DNA of 64,000 nucleotides, taken from positions 1-64,000 of the forward strand of contig MSJH02000823.1 of NCBI GenBank assembly GCA_001931875.2, read 5' to 3'. The notes beneath the pieces were generated by a model. It saw only the letters and a list, made by a program, of their open reading frames with translations, was not told where the DNA came from and searched no databases. The stretch comes from Byssochlamys sp. IMV 00236. Lineage: Eukaryota > Ascomycota > Eurotiomycetes > Eurotiales > Thermoascaceae. This document shows, in pieces, positions 44,977 through 58,285 of the stretch (position 1 is the first letter of the stretch; each line of letters opens with the position of its first letter). The position numbers were made by a program, and so were the translations under genes.

Positions 44977-46059
44977 TCACAGCTCAGTTGCCTTTTCTCG
45001 GCAAGCAGCAGGAGTAAAACCGTTACCAACTTTGGCCGCTATCAACCGCCACCGGTCGTTCTCATATTCTTGGATCGCATTTCGTAAACGGTGTACCTAT
45101 TAGTGACTGTTAGAACCCGCAGGTTTTCGAATCATCCCAAGATACCAAGAGGGGAATCTGACCATGTCATCTGTCCAGACTGTATCCTTAGCTTTTAACT
45201 TGGTGCAGTATCGGACCTGAAGCGTGCCACTTGTCCGCCCTGGGAAGAAGTCCGCAATTTGTTTCCATGTCAGATTCTTATTCTCCTTCAACTCTACCAA
45301 TAGCGCATCCTCCTCCGGAGTAAATTTGAGTTTCGGTCCGCGCGGTCGTGGTGCAGGATCAGGCATTCCAGCTTGGCCTACTACACTCGGCGGACCGGAT
45401 GGTAGCGAGGGAGATGTCATATCGGTCCCCTGATGCTGAGATTGATGGGAGATGACCTGTGAAGGAAGCCGGTGATGATGGTGTTGCTGATGATGTAAGA
45501 GCGCTGGAGGTGGCGGAGGAGGCACAAAAGCGTGGAGAGACGTTCGACGATGGGAAGACGAGTCGTCGTGAGAGGAAAGAAGTAATTCTGACGGATGCGC
45601 CCCTTCTGTATGAGCTTCGGGAGGGAGCATTGGAAGATGGAGTCCGAGATGGCGGTCGTCATGGTCACCCTCTCCATCATCCTCCGGCCGAGTCCTCTTT
45701 GTCCCACGCGGTGCGGAGAAGGGAACATGGAGGGGAGCAGAGCCATAGTGCGACTGCATCTGCGGTGATACCATTTGATGCGAAGTGAGCAGCACCGGTT
45801 GGTGAATATCTTGGGCAATGGGATGGCTCCCCGCATGTGGCAGCGCAGTAGGTGTTCCATGCTGATGATGTTGCTGAAACACAGAATGATGCGCACTGCC
45901 AGAGGGGAAAGGGACATCCGCCCGTGCACCGTGGTGCAGCACCTGCGGTTGAGTTGTCTGATAAACCAGTAGGCCTTGCTGCTCTTCTGCTTTACAGTGT
46001 TCATGAGTGGAATAATCGATCTGGTAATCACGGTATGGATCCGCCAGTGTCGCAGTCAT
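44977..46059 (-). CDS. Myb/SANT-domain protein (Myb cluster member 4)
   Basis: Exons are 46059-45163 and 45096-44977, giving 338 aa. The first 240 residues are low-complexity (His, Gln, Pro, Ser) with His-rich runs and a poly-Pro run near 180. They end in a basic APRPRGPKLK linker. The Myb region starts KFTPEEDALLVELKENKNLT with TWKQIADFFPGRTSGTLQVRY. The second module, split by the 66-bp intron, reads LRNAIQEYENDRWRLIAAKVG and ends near the C-terminus. The FPxRTxGT and AIxEYExxxW motifs are shared with the gene at 37163, so the two are probably paralogues. It is probably a nuclear DNA-binding regulator. No orthologue name is assigned. Confidence 0.85.
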
Positions 46060-49000
46060 GCATCGGCGCCGCTAGAGCCAAAAAGCTCTGGCAGGCTGCC
46101 AAACAGTTATATCGAAAAAAAAAGAAGAAAGGAAGAAAAAATTCAAGTCGCGCGGGACTAGGAGGTCTTCTCCCGTCGATGTGGGTGAAGTGTATCGCGT
46201 GTGTTTTGACTTTCAGTCTGCGCTCGAACCGATGAGGGTGGAATGGCTAAATAATACAGTAGCAATACCGCACGTCAAAGCCGACACTAACCCCCGCCTT
46301 AGCCAATCGCTGTCACTGACACGTATCGTATATCGTTAAGATTAGACCTTCGGGGAACTGTAGAGAGTTGGTTCAGAAGCAACAAAAGAGCAGAGAGTCG
46401 TAGATATTATACTAGCACAAGAGCAAGTCGTCATTGAGAAAAGCAGCATGAAGGGAAAGCGTGGCAAATAACTATCCTGGAGTGATCGGGGACCTGGGAT
46501 CGCTTGTCAAGCAGGGCCCGCAACGGCTTGGATGGGTTCTAGAAGCCTGGGAACTGCTATTCGTCGTTAGCTAAAAATGGACAGAAGATAGAATGATCAT
46601 CCAACTCCTATGTGAGAACCTTATGCGGCCTAAAAAGGGAAGACTGATTGAGGGATGAACAATCGGATTCGCCATCATACACCCCCCTATGTGCAGCGTG
46701 GGGAGCGGACAGCTAGATAGCCGGGGCGCAATTCACTCCGGATGCCATGGAGCCCCCAACTAGCTTCACAGTCCTAGATCGCCTCCGTAAAAAAGGGAAG
46801 GATTCTAGAAGGAAGTTAGAAGGAGCTAGTCAGGGAGGCAGCCCCAGGTTGCAAAAGTGCAAAGCTTATGAATTCAATGACGACGAGAGATTGGTGGAAA
46901 TGTTAGGTTTTCGTCAGGGTCTTGTTCCAAGGGTGCAATCAGAATGCAGACACAGTTCACAAATACAGGATGATGTGAAGGTAGTCTCCACTGGTTACCC
47001 TGAAGGATAATGTGGGCCGTAGCATAGTATGCGTAGATGTCCGGCAGGAACAGGAAAGAGCATAAAGTCAAGGGTTGAATGGGAAACAAGGCTTGCATTG
47101 AGTGTGGATTATTCCCCTGGCTCTCTAGCATCAGATCGCGTAGCAGCGAGAGTAGGAATCTGCCTAGTTCGGAGTACTGTCCTCGGCATATTGGGCTCCA
47201 ATTCTGACAAACCAGCGGGTGACTGGAACATGGTCAAGGCTATGACCAGATGGTTCAACATGACCTTACTGGACTCGGTACAGTCGTTATAGTCAGGGCC
47301 CAACGGCTGTTAGATAGCCCTAAATCTCCGTTGAAATGCAACCACGGATATTCGGTGTGCTCTGACCGTTGGATCATCCATTGGGAGGGAAATCCGGCTG
47401 AGACCGTCCAGTAGCTGTCCGCAATTAGCATAATATAATGATCCTGGTCTATATTAGTAGATACGGAGAAAGTATCGCAGAGCCACTACCGATCCGCTGT
47501 TCTTCTGCAGCTGATTGAGCAGTACACTTGCTTTCCTCCTTTATTTACCCACAGACACTTCGTTCTTGCTAGGCTAGGAAATTCCGCCGCAGACCGTGGA
47601 GCCGATAAAGGTAGAGTTGTCGAGGCGCAGCAGGGAGATTCGGGATTCAAGACACCGGCGTCAGTATAATGGCCAGTGCTCAAGGATCTCAAGGAGTGCA
47701 TCGGTAAGTCCCATGTAGGTATAGTCTCTCTGCTGTAAACGACTATGCGGGAACTGCCTTGTTTCAACAGGCGTTCTGAAGACATCAGTCAGGGTGCTTG
47801 TATCATTGCAAATACGGATACTGGTTACCCCTAGCGATCAGAGACGGCGGCAATGATGTATATTCTCCCTTGGCTGTGAAGTCATTTTAATCCACCAGTA
47901 TAGGTGGCATCTAACAGTGGTTGTAGAAATGGTGAGACAGTAGGAAGTAGAATGGAAGGTCTAGTTGGCTAGTGAAGCAAACGATGTTTGAGGGTTGAAG
48001 TTCCGCATTACCAGGCGGTATGTACTGTACCGTACTTGGCGCCTCAAACATCGGTATAAGGAGCGGTAATAATACGTAAATCCTGTATCTTCGATACGAG
48101 TACGACAGTCTGTTTGGGACATGGCTCGCTATTGCATCAAGGTAATATGACAAATCTTTTCTTCTCTTTGTGCGTTTTGATTCATCATTGTAGGTATATC
48201 TTGGTTAGATTAGTACCGAGGATGGATGTCTCTGTAGAAAGATCGACCCGCCCAAACACGGGAACTAGAATAGATAGTCGCTGTATCAAATAGCGATCGA
48301 TTCACAGAATTTTCTGGATACCTATGTAGATGGAAGCGGAGGGACAGGCAGCAGCTAAAAGACACGGCGAGACTACGCATTGACTCAAATGTTATCTGTG
48401 TTACGTTCCCAATCTCCGTTAACCCTGGTAGATTCATGCGTAGATACCTGGGGGCTGGTAACGCGTATCTCTTAATTTCCGTCGTTCTTATGCGGCAAAA
48501 GCATTTGCTCGAATTCTACAGGGCGGCAGATTTTCACTTTGAAGCTATCTATATTATTGATAATCTGGCAAACACAAGCGTTGATACAAGCAGGAGTCCG
48601 TTTCGTCCGTTGTGCTGATCCGCCACGGCACGTTCAGGGGGGCTTTCTGTATATAATTTTTTTCCTCTGTATCGATGTACGCTATCTACCCCATACTCCT
48701 CACAGGGAATATCATAGTGTAGGACCCTGTGAGGTCATGGCGCTGCCATATTCCTAAGATAGTTCGAGCTACTACGCCACCGTGTGTCGGCAAATTCTAT
48801 CGCGATGTGCCGTGTTGAACAACTTCAGTCAATACACTGCGTATTAATTACAAATACAATGCATGGCTAACTTACGCAAAACATTTCTTCATGAGAAAAG
48901 GACACTGTCTTATCGCTTGCCTGGCCCTACCTCGAAACATGCATATCTAGTTCCACGCTATCCTTTTTGTTCAGGGGTTCTATTCCAGCTACTCTTTTCT

Positions 49001-50740
49001 ACGGTGCCTTCGTTAAAAAGTAAATCGCCCTCTACAATAAGGATACTCCACACTCTAGGATCGGAATGTCATGCTTTTAAAAGGCTATCAATGCATCATG
49101 GCATTTAGACTACACCGCATGTGGGCTTTCGCCATCAGGAGGAAGATGCGACCAACCTCTTTGGGAGAATTTATTCGTACTAGCCAGTTGAACCACTGAT
49201 TGGGTTCATCTAAGCTGCCATAAGTCCAACACTAGCCCTATGATGGATCTTCTACCGGCCCCTCAGTTCAGCCACGATCGAAGAACTTCCCGCTCTCCTA
49301 TGTAGGGACGACGTGGACAATACCGACAAGCAGGGTCAACTACTAATTATGTCCTGCGATATATTGTGGATCAGCTTCACTAGTCTGCCGTCGAGTAGCT
49401 ATTTATGGATGATCGAGCAGTGGATCACGGCGTATCCGTAGTTCGCAGTTCATCGGAAACAGGAGCATCACTTTATCCCTGCTCTGTAGTCACGATCCTT
49501 GCTGGACTGATTTCTTCTAGAAGGTGTCTAAAACCAGGTGGCTTCCCTGGACCACCCCCACGGGTCGTCTAACAGCCGGGAACATCCCCTATCTATGCAG
49601 ACTTTGTGTAACTATTTCGACGATCACATTTCATCGTTTATGCTTCTGAGAACAATAATGGCCCAAGCTTCGTCCCATACGACTCAGCCCGTTGGATGAT
49701 CATACACTGCATTCTTCCCCTGGATAAACATGGAAAATTGAGATCCTCGATCACTGTAAACATACTCCAAGTTGGCAAATCTCATGGTAACGTCTACTTC
49801 ATTTCTCCATCCTCTAGACTTCCTTCGTGACTAATCCATAACGTTACATATCGCGAATCATTCAGGTCCAATACGTAGAGCGCTAGACCCTCAGAGGTTT
49901 ACAGTTAGTGCAGCACTGCAGTAACTAGTAGATGCACCCTATTTTTAGGTAACTATGCCAAAAAAAAAAAAAAAAGTCTGAATAACACTGTGGAGACGCC
50001 AGACGTAAAAATGACTCCAAGTCCAAGGGTTCGGTTTTAGTGTAGACTCTGTATAGTCTACTCCGTACTTTTTCTATCTCTGTCGACGCATCTGTGGGGC
50101 TCTTCCATTATCAACCGCCCATCGTCCGCGTTTAATTTGGACCCACAGCATGAACTGATAGACTCTGTAATACAAGTAAAGATGTAGTAGTTGGATGGTC
50201 CGGATCTCCCAGGCTTGCGTATTCCAGAACCTGGACATACTGTTGGAATGTCGCAGGAAAGAGCTTGTTTCCTTTGCTTTTTTGTTTACCCGGCCCTGAA
50301 ACAACCCAGTGCGACTCCAAACAACGATCGCCTCTCAGGGACTTATGCTGTTTCATCAGTCTCTGGAAAATCTGGAGCATAACCACTTGCCGGTTTAGTC
50401 GATCAATGTGCCTATTTGCTTAACTTTCTCTAAGATCCCCTCAATTTCACAATCTCCAGCAATAGACAACAAGTTAATGGTCACTACACGTATATATCAG
50501 GTGAGGAATAAAAACTATAGAAACAGATGCTGATTTTTTTCGTGCTACATGATATATGGCTACTTTACAAGAACCGGCTTTCGTGAAAAAAGAGAAAAGT
50601 ACAAAAGACTTGTTCTTGACTCCCTCCAAACCAAACAGTCATTTGCCCATCAGACGAGTATTCGATATCACCAAATTATGAAGGAAACGCCACTGAGTAA
50701 TCCGTAATAGAAAACACAAACAGACCAGAATTATAATATA
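46060..50740. other. 4.7-kb gene-poor spacer
   Basis: No supportable gene. A + strand ATG frame of 87 codons at 46747-47010 has no known motif. Minus-strand frames at 50074-50386 carry a weak resemblance to the fungal-type transcription factor domain (AWEIRTIQLLHLYLY), in two frames. A 16-A tract lies at 49960-49975. The last 250 bp are the 3' flank of prp8. Confidence 0.45.
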
Positions 50741-53700
50741 TCATGCAAAGTTGTCAGTCCGGTCGACCCAAATATCCTCCAACTCAGCAAAGTTCTGGAA
50801 ATGCAAAGGACGATGCTGGTCATCATAGAAACGCAGCGGGGTATCTATCTTGACGTAGATCGGTCTCTTCTCCACACTTCCGAATGCGCTACCCATGAAG
50901 CTGTAGTTCCAAACATTGTCTTCTGGAACAAGGAAGTAACCACGGATCTTGTCACTGAGAAGGAGCTGACACTTCTGGCCCATGCTCGTAGAGAACCCTT
51001 GTGGCTGATCCGAAGTAGTATCCTTATTCTCAGCGCCCCACTTGTAACCTTCAGGCGTGAGAGCCCAGGCGGAGAGAGACACGGATCCAGGGGTGAACGA
51101 AACGGCCATCGTTACGGTCTTCTTGTCCCAAGAAGGATGCGCGTTCATGAGATGAGCATGCTGGGTAACATCCATAGCGGTCATGTAGGGGGGCTCATTT
51201 CCAGACACTGTGTGGATGATTCCAAGAGGCTCCATATTCTTGAGGTAATCGTGCTGGGGCAGCTGCTGCGGTAGCTGAACATCGCGCGTATTACCAACTT
51301 GTGGAATCATGACAATGGTGCGAACTTCCTTGACTTGGTCGTTGTCTGGTGGCGAGGTACCATAGAGATAGCCTGCTACTTGAACCCGGAGATCAGCGAT
51401 CGTGATGAACCGCTTGAGTATGTTCTTAGGCATGACGTATGTATACAATCCATCTTCTCGAACATCATCAGAAGAGATATAGATGTTGTTGGAACGAGTC
51501 CGAAGATTAGAAGTAGCAATGGCACGAGTGCGCCATTCCGTCTTGGAAGCAAACGACTGCTGCTCATACTGAGAGGTCGTCGTGACGATGATTTCCTCGC
51601 CACGAACATTCTGGGTCTTTGTGGTGACAGCAGTGAGTTGCTTCTGTTCCTGTTCTTGCTTTTCGATCTCCGCAGCCTGCTGGCGCTGTAGAGACGGCGC
51701 GCTAATTTCCATACCAAGGATAATATCCCTGACTTCACTGCTTGTCAAACTCTGGACATTGACGTTGTTCTTCTTGCCATAATCGTTGAGGATCAGATCA
51801 CGCAGCTGAACTTCGACCTTGATCCAGTCCTCATCGGACAATGTCGGCCAGATGTGATGTTCCTGCGTAATGACAGTTTTGTCGGGCCGGAGGATAATCT
51901 TGGTCTTGTCAGGGTTCACATGCAAAGCACGAAGGATGAGGATCAATCTCGAGAAGGCCGTGTATGGTGAGATAGACTTGAGCCATTCGTCGTACAGATT
52001 GAAAAGAACCATCTGAGGCTCAGTCGCGCGAAGAATCATATCAGCGAGCTTTTCGACCTTCATCGCTGCCTGGAAAGGAAGCTGCAATTCCGAGGCACGA
52101 ATGGAGATGTTAGGGAAATCCAGAAGATGGACCTCGAGAGGATCAAGGAGACCCTTCCGGGTGACAATCAGCTGCTTAGGTTGTTCCTCGACAGGCAAAG
52201 AACGGATAAGAGCCGCAACTTCTTCAGCTGTCTTCCACTTAGCAAGCTGACCAAGACGCTTCTGTCCAGCCCAGACACTAGTGTGGATGATCTTCAGGAA
52301 GAGTTGACCAGTTCGAGGATTGAAGATGAAGATAGCGCCGTTAATGGGCTTCGTTGTCAGATTTCCTTCGAATGTCTTGTGAATTGTTACACGGTAGACA
52401 TTGGTATCATCGATGAACAGCTGAATCTGGGGACTAAAGAGCTCCGAGTAATTTTGAGAGTTGAGGAACTCCTGGTTGCTCTCGGAGGCATAGAGCTGAA
52501 GACCCTTTCGGATACGTTCCCTCAAGACATATAGAGCTGGATTCGCTTTCATGATCTTGGCCATCGCCTGCTGAATCAGAGCCTTGAGACCAGGGAAGTA
52601 TTGTCCATAAGCGGAATAAAGGTTGTAGGCAAGATCGATGCCGATCATCAGACCAGTAGGCGAAGGATAAATGCTCATACTGTCCGTGGTGTAGTCGAGA
52701 TACTTCGCGCGAACATAGCGCTCGATGTCGTGAGAGTCATAATCACCATATCTTAGCTGCACATCAACCCAGAACTTGTTGGTGGTTGTGGGCTCGATAA
52801 CATCCTTCGTGTCGAACAACAGGGACGGTCTCGTAACATTCCACTTGTTTGTCGCGAAAAGCAGAATATCCGCACAAGAACTATTCATCTTGTACGACTT
52901 ACGAGGATGGATGGTTTCCTTTTGGACAGCTTCTATACCGAGTTGTTCCAATTCCTGATCGAACACCTGACACAGATCCATGACAACCGATTCATGGATC
53001 TTCTGCCACAAATGAGCTCGGAAGATTTGAATCAGAGAAATCTTCAGTGTGGGGATCTTGCCATGCAAGAAGATACCAGTGAGATCGAGCTGCACTTGGA
53101 AACCAACGTACACATTGGCACGATTGATCGTCGGCGACCACCAGAGAGTGAAGCGACGATTGGGGATCTGGTTAAGACCTGATCTCTGAGCATTGGTCAG
53201 TTTCTTGAACTTCATCGATTCTTCGAAACCGGACGCCCTCTCCCAGAACAATCCTTCCCAAGACGGGAATGCAGTAGCCTTGAATAGGGTGTGTTCCAAG
53301 ATAGTCTCTACACCACCGAGGGCTTGGATGACATCCGTGCGGTAAGCGTTCAAGTTCCAGAGCTTGCCATCATGTCTCTGGCTTGTCCACCAGAACGGAT
53401 TGCTCTTCATCAGCTGATATTGCTTGAACTCGGTTCTGGCTCTGAAACCCTTGTCGAAACTGAGTGTGCTGCGGTCTTTCTGGAACAGAGTGTTGATACG
53501 TGGAAGACCACGGTCCCAGCTATCTTCCAAATCTTCAAGCGTCAAACGCCTGTTCTGCTGGTTCGCTTCCTGGCGCTTCTGAGAATATTCCATCCAGACA
53601 CGCTGAGAGTCGATGAACTCTGCCTCCCACGGAATGATATAACGGAAGATGTTAGGAATAAGTGTCTCCTCATCATGCGACATACCGGCTCGGTAGTGGG

Positions 53701-56700
53701 TAACGCCGGTATCTGTCTGCTTCGACCACCGCTTGTCGCTGGCCGGAATAAGGATATGAGAACCAGAAATCATACCAAGACCTCCAAGTTCCTTAGGAGT
53801 GTAGAACACGGCAGGAGGGAATCGCGAAGGCATCTTGGAGTTGAGTCCAATTTTCACACGAGTCTGGATCTTCGTCTCGCACTTGACAATAGTATCGAGG
53901 AGGTTGACAGTGGACACGGCAGCCTCTCGGTAGTAGGTGAAAAGTGCGATCAGAGCGGTGTTCCACTTGTTAGCTATCTTGGTGAAGGTCGTAGATCCAG
54001 AAGACATAAGAATCTGTCGAATACGGTTGTTGAATTTCTGGATGTCTTCTTCAGTGACCTGAAGGAATGCGTGGGCAGTACGTTCTTTGGTCGTGTTATC
54101 GACTAAAGACCACACACTGTCCTTGACCGGGAACTCATCATTCTGATTACGGATCTTCGGGAGGATGCGGACTTCAAAACCACACATCGAGAACAGAAGA
54201 TTCGGGTTATCCTTGCTATAGACACTGGCGAAAGTGTCATCCCACTCGATGGTGGTGATGGATCTAGGTAGGCGGTTCTTTAGATCCCAGAAGACGGCGC
54301 GACCAAGGTTGACGTCGTGTCGCATGAGGCGCATTCTCGAATCACGAGGCCAGCACTTCTTATTTTTGTAGCCAATAACATTTTCGAAATTGGGATCAGG
54401 CTGCTCGGTCAAGAAGCGCTGGATAAGATCCCTGGATTCATCTGCGCTGAATCTGAAGAACACCCAGATCTTGTCGATATAACGAGTGTACAAACGGATG
54501 GGATGCTTCGTCTCAGTTGCGCGGTCCCTGAACTGCAAGAAATCGTTAGGACTCTGGGGTGGACCAGCAATCTCACTAGCTCGTTGTAATCCGAGCAGCA
54601 GCAGATCGATGACCAAGCCATAGTACTGGAAGACGAAGCCCGAGAACTGCAGACCACGGATGAGACCATAACTGTTGGTATGATTCATGTCCTTGTAATT
54701 GAGCTGAACATTGTTCTTGGACGTGATATAGTCTGCCAGATTGTGATCCATGATAAGACGGAGAAGGCGGTTCAACAGGGTAAGATCGATCTTCTCATAG
54801 ACCTTTGATAGTTCGGTTTCGATCATGACATTGGTCTCGCCATCAGCCGTCTCCCAGACGTTTGACAAATTGTTGATTCCTTGAGCCCACTTGTACACCA
54901 AAAGGGGAGGGACCTCCGAATCAGAAGGTTTGATCCAGGCTGGGAAAAGATGACGCTGCTCTGCCTGGTACCAGAGATACTGGTCCAAGTAAGCATCCGT
55001 GATCTTTTCGATAGGCTCCACATCATACACTGGGTTGATACTGCTGTAGTTGTCGTTCATGTCGATACCAACTTCCTTGAAAGCTCTCTGGGTAAGAAGG
55101 AATCTCTTAATTCTTGCCAAGGTAGTTCCCGGAGAGTCGTAAGCTTGCTCAATGAGAGCAAGCTCTTCACGCTGACTCTGATTCAACCTACCCTTCACCG
55201 AGTACGCCTCACGCAGACGCTCGAGGGCAAGGATCAAAATCTTCGTGTCGTGTTTGTAAGAAACACTAGGGAAAGGAATCGGCGAGAACTTCCTGGACTC
55301 GAGCCAGTGAACAGTCGTAGTGTAAATAGCGACGGCTTCCTCAGATGAAACATAAGGGCCATCCTTCAGATAGTTGTGCTGTCGCTCTTGTTCCGCCTTT
55401 AGGTACAAACGAGTCAGGCGACCTAGGTTCTTCTTCGCAACAGTCTTGTCAACAGTAGCTCCTCGGCGAATTCTCTCACGGTTATAGTGGGCAACTGAGA
55501 TCCACCAATCCGCCTTCGCCTTGACATAACGAAGGATAATATTCTCAATGGGTGCCGGCAATCCAGGAACCTTCCAAGGAATGTTACTCTTCCAGCACCT
55601 CCATGCTTCCGAGAGATGCTGCAGAACAGTGTTCACTTTGTTCTGTTTGATACCCTCGGGCATCATGTCCATAAGATCGGCCATGACTGAGGCTCTCAAC
55701 TCCAGGTCGAAGTGTGACTCGACACGCTGCTTAGTCACCGTCTTCGCAACACCTTTGCTGTGACGACCCTCAAACTGACGAGAGAGCAAGTTTCCAAGCC
55801 ATCGCTCCAGAAGTGGTATGATACCTCGCATGAAGAACAGCCATACCCGCCAAGCCGGAGCCCAGAAACCACAACCGGGGCCCTTTCCGACGGGGCCGGA
55901 GTTGAACCGGTAATAAATCAAGTGCTTCAGATCCTTGCACGATCGAATCTGATGCATCAACTTATATTTGTAGCGGTACATACCAGTCAGCTGTCCAACA
56001 TGGTTGAAAGCATAGAGAATTCCATCGGCAAGTTGGAAAGCATCGATGTTCCCTAGGCGGTATTGAACCTGGGCATCGACAATCAATTTCGTAAGACGAA
56101 GGATTTCCCTCATCAAATGGAAGGCGTTTCCGAAACGAGACTTCTTGCGCTCCTTGGTCGTAAGGGTCTTCACGGGTTTCAGGTTGAAGTTGTAATCGAG
56201 ATGTAGATAAGTCAAGTTCTTGCGGTGGATTAACAAATTAAGCATATTGAAACCCTGTCGACAGACCTGAAGACCTGCCTCAACCCAGTCGATCGTCGTC
56301 TGCTGGAAGAACTTCGTGGACTTTAAAGTCCTGAGCAGATTTTGCTTATTCTGCGCCTTGGGTTTCTTCTTGTGCAGCTCATTAAGGACGTAGGTCTTGA
56401 GCAGTTTCTGGTAAGACACTCGGACTTTGACCGGCTGCCCTTGAGGACAATGTTCTAGATACCACTGCTTCACCAATGGCACGTCCTGCGCTCGAACCAT
56501 CCGGCCTGAGCGACGGTCGAAGGGGTATGGAGCCCACCAAAGAGCGATAGCCGATGCCGTGTCGCTTGTATAAAGCTCCTCGTCGGCGAGGAAAGGCTCG
56601 ACTTCTCCTGGAAGCTCGAAGCTATCATCTTCATTGTTACCCGGGCCGAATATCGTATCCTCATGACTGACAGTTATATTCTTGGGTGCAACAGACCGGG

Positions 56701-57805
56701 AGGAAATAGGGTTGATGACAGGATCAAAATAGAAGGCCGGGAGATTAGGATCCTCAGAACGTACATAGGCGACCTGAGGGTAAGAGTACCAAGAGAGCTT
56801 TACGCTTCTCGGTAGGGAGTTATAGAGATATGGGAAAGCAACCCTGTATTCCGTTCTAATCGGGGCACGGAAGATGATGCGGTCAATAGCATTGAACTCG
56901 CCGAAATCCTCATCATTAGGATCAATATCCTTGTACAAGGGTTCGAATCGCGGGCCTCCGGGAATGGCGACATTGAGGGCTTTGGCAGTAAGGAAACTGT
57001 TGAGGTCGAACATGTGGAAATAATTCTTATCAACCACATCACTCAATAGCTGGTGACTTAGACGATAAAGGGTCGCCATTTGGGGTAGTGTCAAGTTCCA
57101 CTTCTTATAACTGGGCCCATTAACATGGGGCGTGTCGAGAAGCGGCCGCTGATCATAGAACCATTCGATGACTGGGGCATCCTCCTCCTCATCGAGCTCC
57201 ATCTGGATTGGCTCCAAGGGCTCAACATCCTCAATGTTTTCCGACCAAGAGAGTGGCGGTTCCTCGTCATCAAAGGGCGGAAAGCGCATTCTTTTGAAAT
57301 GTCTCCGGTCACTCTTTTCTCTTCTCATGCACACCCACATCGTAGCCCATTGGGCGTGGAAGACAGGTTCGATAACCCTGGGAGTCTCGTTGACCAAAGT
57401 CAAACATCCGTTGACATGATAGAGGACCTTGACCTCCCTAGCAGACTCCCAAGGCATAGGCATATTCTCCAGCAGCTTCAGAACCGCATGAGGCATGAAC
57501 TTCAGCGCACCTAGATAGCTGCGCTTGTCGCTGCTGAATTTCTTCTGCGACACATCGCCGATATCTTTCACAATCTTCCGCAGATGTTCCGGTGGCATAT
57601 CAGCCTTCTGTGTCTCGACGAAGCCACCTTTCCTCTTCTCTCCAAACCGGTTACGTTGCGATCGTAGCCACTCATTCTTCTTCTGTGCAAACTTCGCAAC
57701 CTTCGGATCGGCTGGCGGCTGATATCCGGGCGGCGGAGGCGCCAGAGGCATTGAAGGAGGAGCTGCTCCCCATCCAGGAGGCGGAGGAGGGGGCAGAGAC
57801 GCCAT
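50741..57805 (-). CDS. prp8: pre-mRNA-splicing factor Prp8 (U5 snRNP core)
   Basis: Prp8 is the largest and most conserved spliceosome protein; it cradles the catalytic U2/U6 RNA core and regulates Brr2. One uninterrupted 7-kb reading frame gives 2354 aa, close to human PRPF8 (2335). The order is as in the family. A Pro-rich start ([17 protein letters not shown]) is followed by the PRO8NT and PROCN domains in the first third and the RRM-like and U5- and U6-contact regions in the middle. The linker, endonuclease-like and RNase H-like domains follow, and a C-terminal JAB1/MPN domain starts near 2100. No intein is present, although Prp8 inteins occur in many Aspergillus and Penicillium species. 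No intron is needed. The gene is divergent from eL34 across 480 bp. Confidence 0.98.
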   Translation of the reverse strand: MASLPPPPPPGWGAAPPSMPLAPPPPGYQPPADPKVAKFAQKKNEWLRSQRNRFGEKRKGGFVETQKADMPPEHLRKIVKDIGDVSQKKFSSDKRSYLGALKFMPHAVLKLLENMPMPWESAREVKVLYHVNGCLTLVNETPRVIEPVFHAQWATMWVCMRREKSDRRHFKRMRFPPFDDEEPPLSWSENIEDVEPLEPIQMELDEEEDAPVIEWFYDQRPLLDTPHVNGPSYKKWNLTLPQMATLYRLSHQLLSDVVDKNYFHMFDLNSFLTAKALNVAIPGGPRFEPLYKDIDPNDEDFGEFNAIDRIIFRAPIRTEYRVAFPYLYNSLPRSVKLSWYSYPQVAYVRSEDPNLPAFYFDPVINPISSRSVAPKNITVSHEDTIFGPGNNEDDSFELPGEVEPFLADEELYTSDTASAIALWWAPYPFDRRSGRMVRAQDVPLVKQWYLEHCPQGQPVKVRVSYQKLLKTYVLNELHKKKPKAQNKQNLLRTLKSTKFFQQTTIDWVEAGLQVCRQGFNMLNLLIHRKNLTYLHLDYNFNLKPVKTLTTKERKKSRFGNAFHLMREILRLTKLIVDAQVQYRLGNIDAFQLADGILYAFNHVGQLTGMYRYKYKLMHQIRSCKDLKHLIYYRFNSGPVGKGPGCGFWAPAWRVWLFFMRGIIPLLERWLGNLLSRQFEGRHSKGVAKTVTKQRVESHFDLELRASVMADLMDMMPEGIKQNKVNTVLQHLSEAWRCWKSNIPWKVPGLPAPIENIILRYVKAKADWWISVAHYNRERIRRGATVDKTVAKKNLGRLTRLYLKAEQERQHNYLKDGPYVSSEEAVAIYTTTVHWLESRKFSPIPFPSVSYKHDTKILILALERLREAYSVKGRLNQSQREELALIEQAYDSPGTTLARIKRFLLTQRAFKEVGIDMNDNYSSINPVYDVEPIEKITDAYLDQYLWYQAEQRHLFPAWIKPSDSEVPPLLVYKWAQGINNLSNVWETADGETNVMIETELSKVYEKIDLTLLNRLLRLIMDHNLADYITSKNNVQLNYKDMNHTNSYGLIRGLQFSGFVFQYYGLVIDLLLLGLQRASEIAGPPQSPNDFLQFRDRATETKHPIRLYTRYIDKIWVFFRFSADESRDLIQRFLTEQPDPNFENVIGYKNKKCWPRDSRMRLMRHDVNLGRAVFWDLKNRLPRSITTIEWDDTFASVYSKDNPNLLFSMCGFEVRILPKIRNQNDEFPVKDSVWSLVDNTTKERTAHAFLQVTEEDIQKFNNRIRQILMSSGSTTFTKIANKWNTALIALFTYYREAAVSTVNLLDTIVKCETKIQTRVKIGLNSKMPSRFPPAVFYTPKELGGLGMISGSHILIPASDKRWSKQTDTGVTHYRAGMSHDEETLIPNIFRYIIPWEAEFIDSQRVWMEYSQKRQEANQQNRRLTLEDLEDSWDRGLPRINTLFQKDRSTLSFDKGFRARTEFKQYQLMKSNPFWWTSQRHDGKLWNLNAYRTDVIQALGGVETILEHTLFKATAFPSWEGLFWERASGFEESMKFKKLTNAQRSGLNQIPNRRFTLWWSPTINRANVYVGFQVQLDLTGIFLHGKIPTLKISLIQIFRAHLWQKIHESVVMDLCQVFDQELEQLGIEAVQKETIHPRKSYKMNSSCADILLFATNKWNVTRPSLLFDTKDVIEPTTTNKFWVDVQLRYGDYDSHDIERYVRAKYLDYTTDSMSIYPSPTGLMIGIDLAYNLYSAYGQYFPGLKALIQQAMAKIMKANPALYVLRERIRKGLQLYASESNQEFLNSQNYSELFSPQIQLFIDDTNVYRVTIHKTFEGNLTTKPINGAIFIFNPRTGQLFLKIIHTSVWAGQKRLGQLAKWKTAEEVAALIRSLPVEEQPKQLIVTRKGLLDPLEVHLLDFPNISIRASELQLPFQAAMKVEKLADMILRATEPQMVLFNLYDEWLKSISPYTAFSRLILILRALHVNPDKTKIILRPDKTVITQEHHIWPTLSDEDWIKVEVQLRDLILNDYGKKNNVNVQSLTSSEVRDIILGMEISAPSLQRQQAAEIEKQEQEQKQLTAVTTKTQNVRGEEIIVTTTSQYEQQSFASKTEWRTRAIATSNLRTRSNNIYISSDDVREDGLYTYVMPKNILKRFITIADLRVQVAGYLYGTSPPDNDQVKEVRTIVMIPQVGNTRDVQLPQQLPQHDYLKNMEPLGIIHTVSGNEPPYMTAMDVTQHAHLMNAHPSWDKKTVTMAVSFTPGSVSLSAWALTPEGYKWGAENKDTTSDQPQGFSTSMGQKCQLLLSDKIRGYFLVPEDNVWNYSFMGSAFGSVEKRPIYVKIDTPLRFYDDQHRPLHFQNFAELEDIWVDRTDNFA

Positions 57806-58285
57806 GTTGGCGATGGTTGATGGAACAGCCTCTCTTTGTACGCCTATATGTCAAGTCGAGTCGCGTCACTTCACGTCGATCTCTGCATGGAACCTCAAAG
57901 CTATCGCACGACGAGTATCGAAGCGACAGAAGGTTATAAAAGGATCGCGAGATGGAGATGAAGTTGAAATCTTAAAAAATGACAACTCGACTCCTGGAAG
58001 ATCCCCCTTCTTGCGAGAGGTGATGAAGATTGTCTCTTCCTGGATGCTGCGTGATGGCGACCTTTGCTCTCCCAGGTGGCGGCTCAAAGTTCCAAATCGC
58101 GCTAGTCCGTTTCGTCTTAGCGCGACTCGCCAAACGCACTAGCGCGGCTGTCCAGGGCTTTGCGCCAAACCCACACAAATCCGCACCGCACTCGAGAATT
58201 CTACGAGGTTAACGACGACAACCGACGACGCCGCCAACTCCCCGAATTCCTTGTCACCTGTATCAGAGGTTCGAGGACAGTCAAA
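57806..58285. promoter_or_regulatory. shared divergent promoter prp8 / eL34
   Basis: 480 bp separate the two start codons. Three TAGCGC-type hexamers occur, at 58099-58104 (reverse), 58118-58123 and 58140-58145, upstream of the ribosomal-protein gene. A TAGCG also lies between the TTAGGG-like sites upstream of eS19. The spacing suggests a shared ribosomal-protein control element; this is inference from repetition only. Confidence 0.4.
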
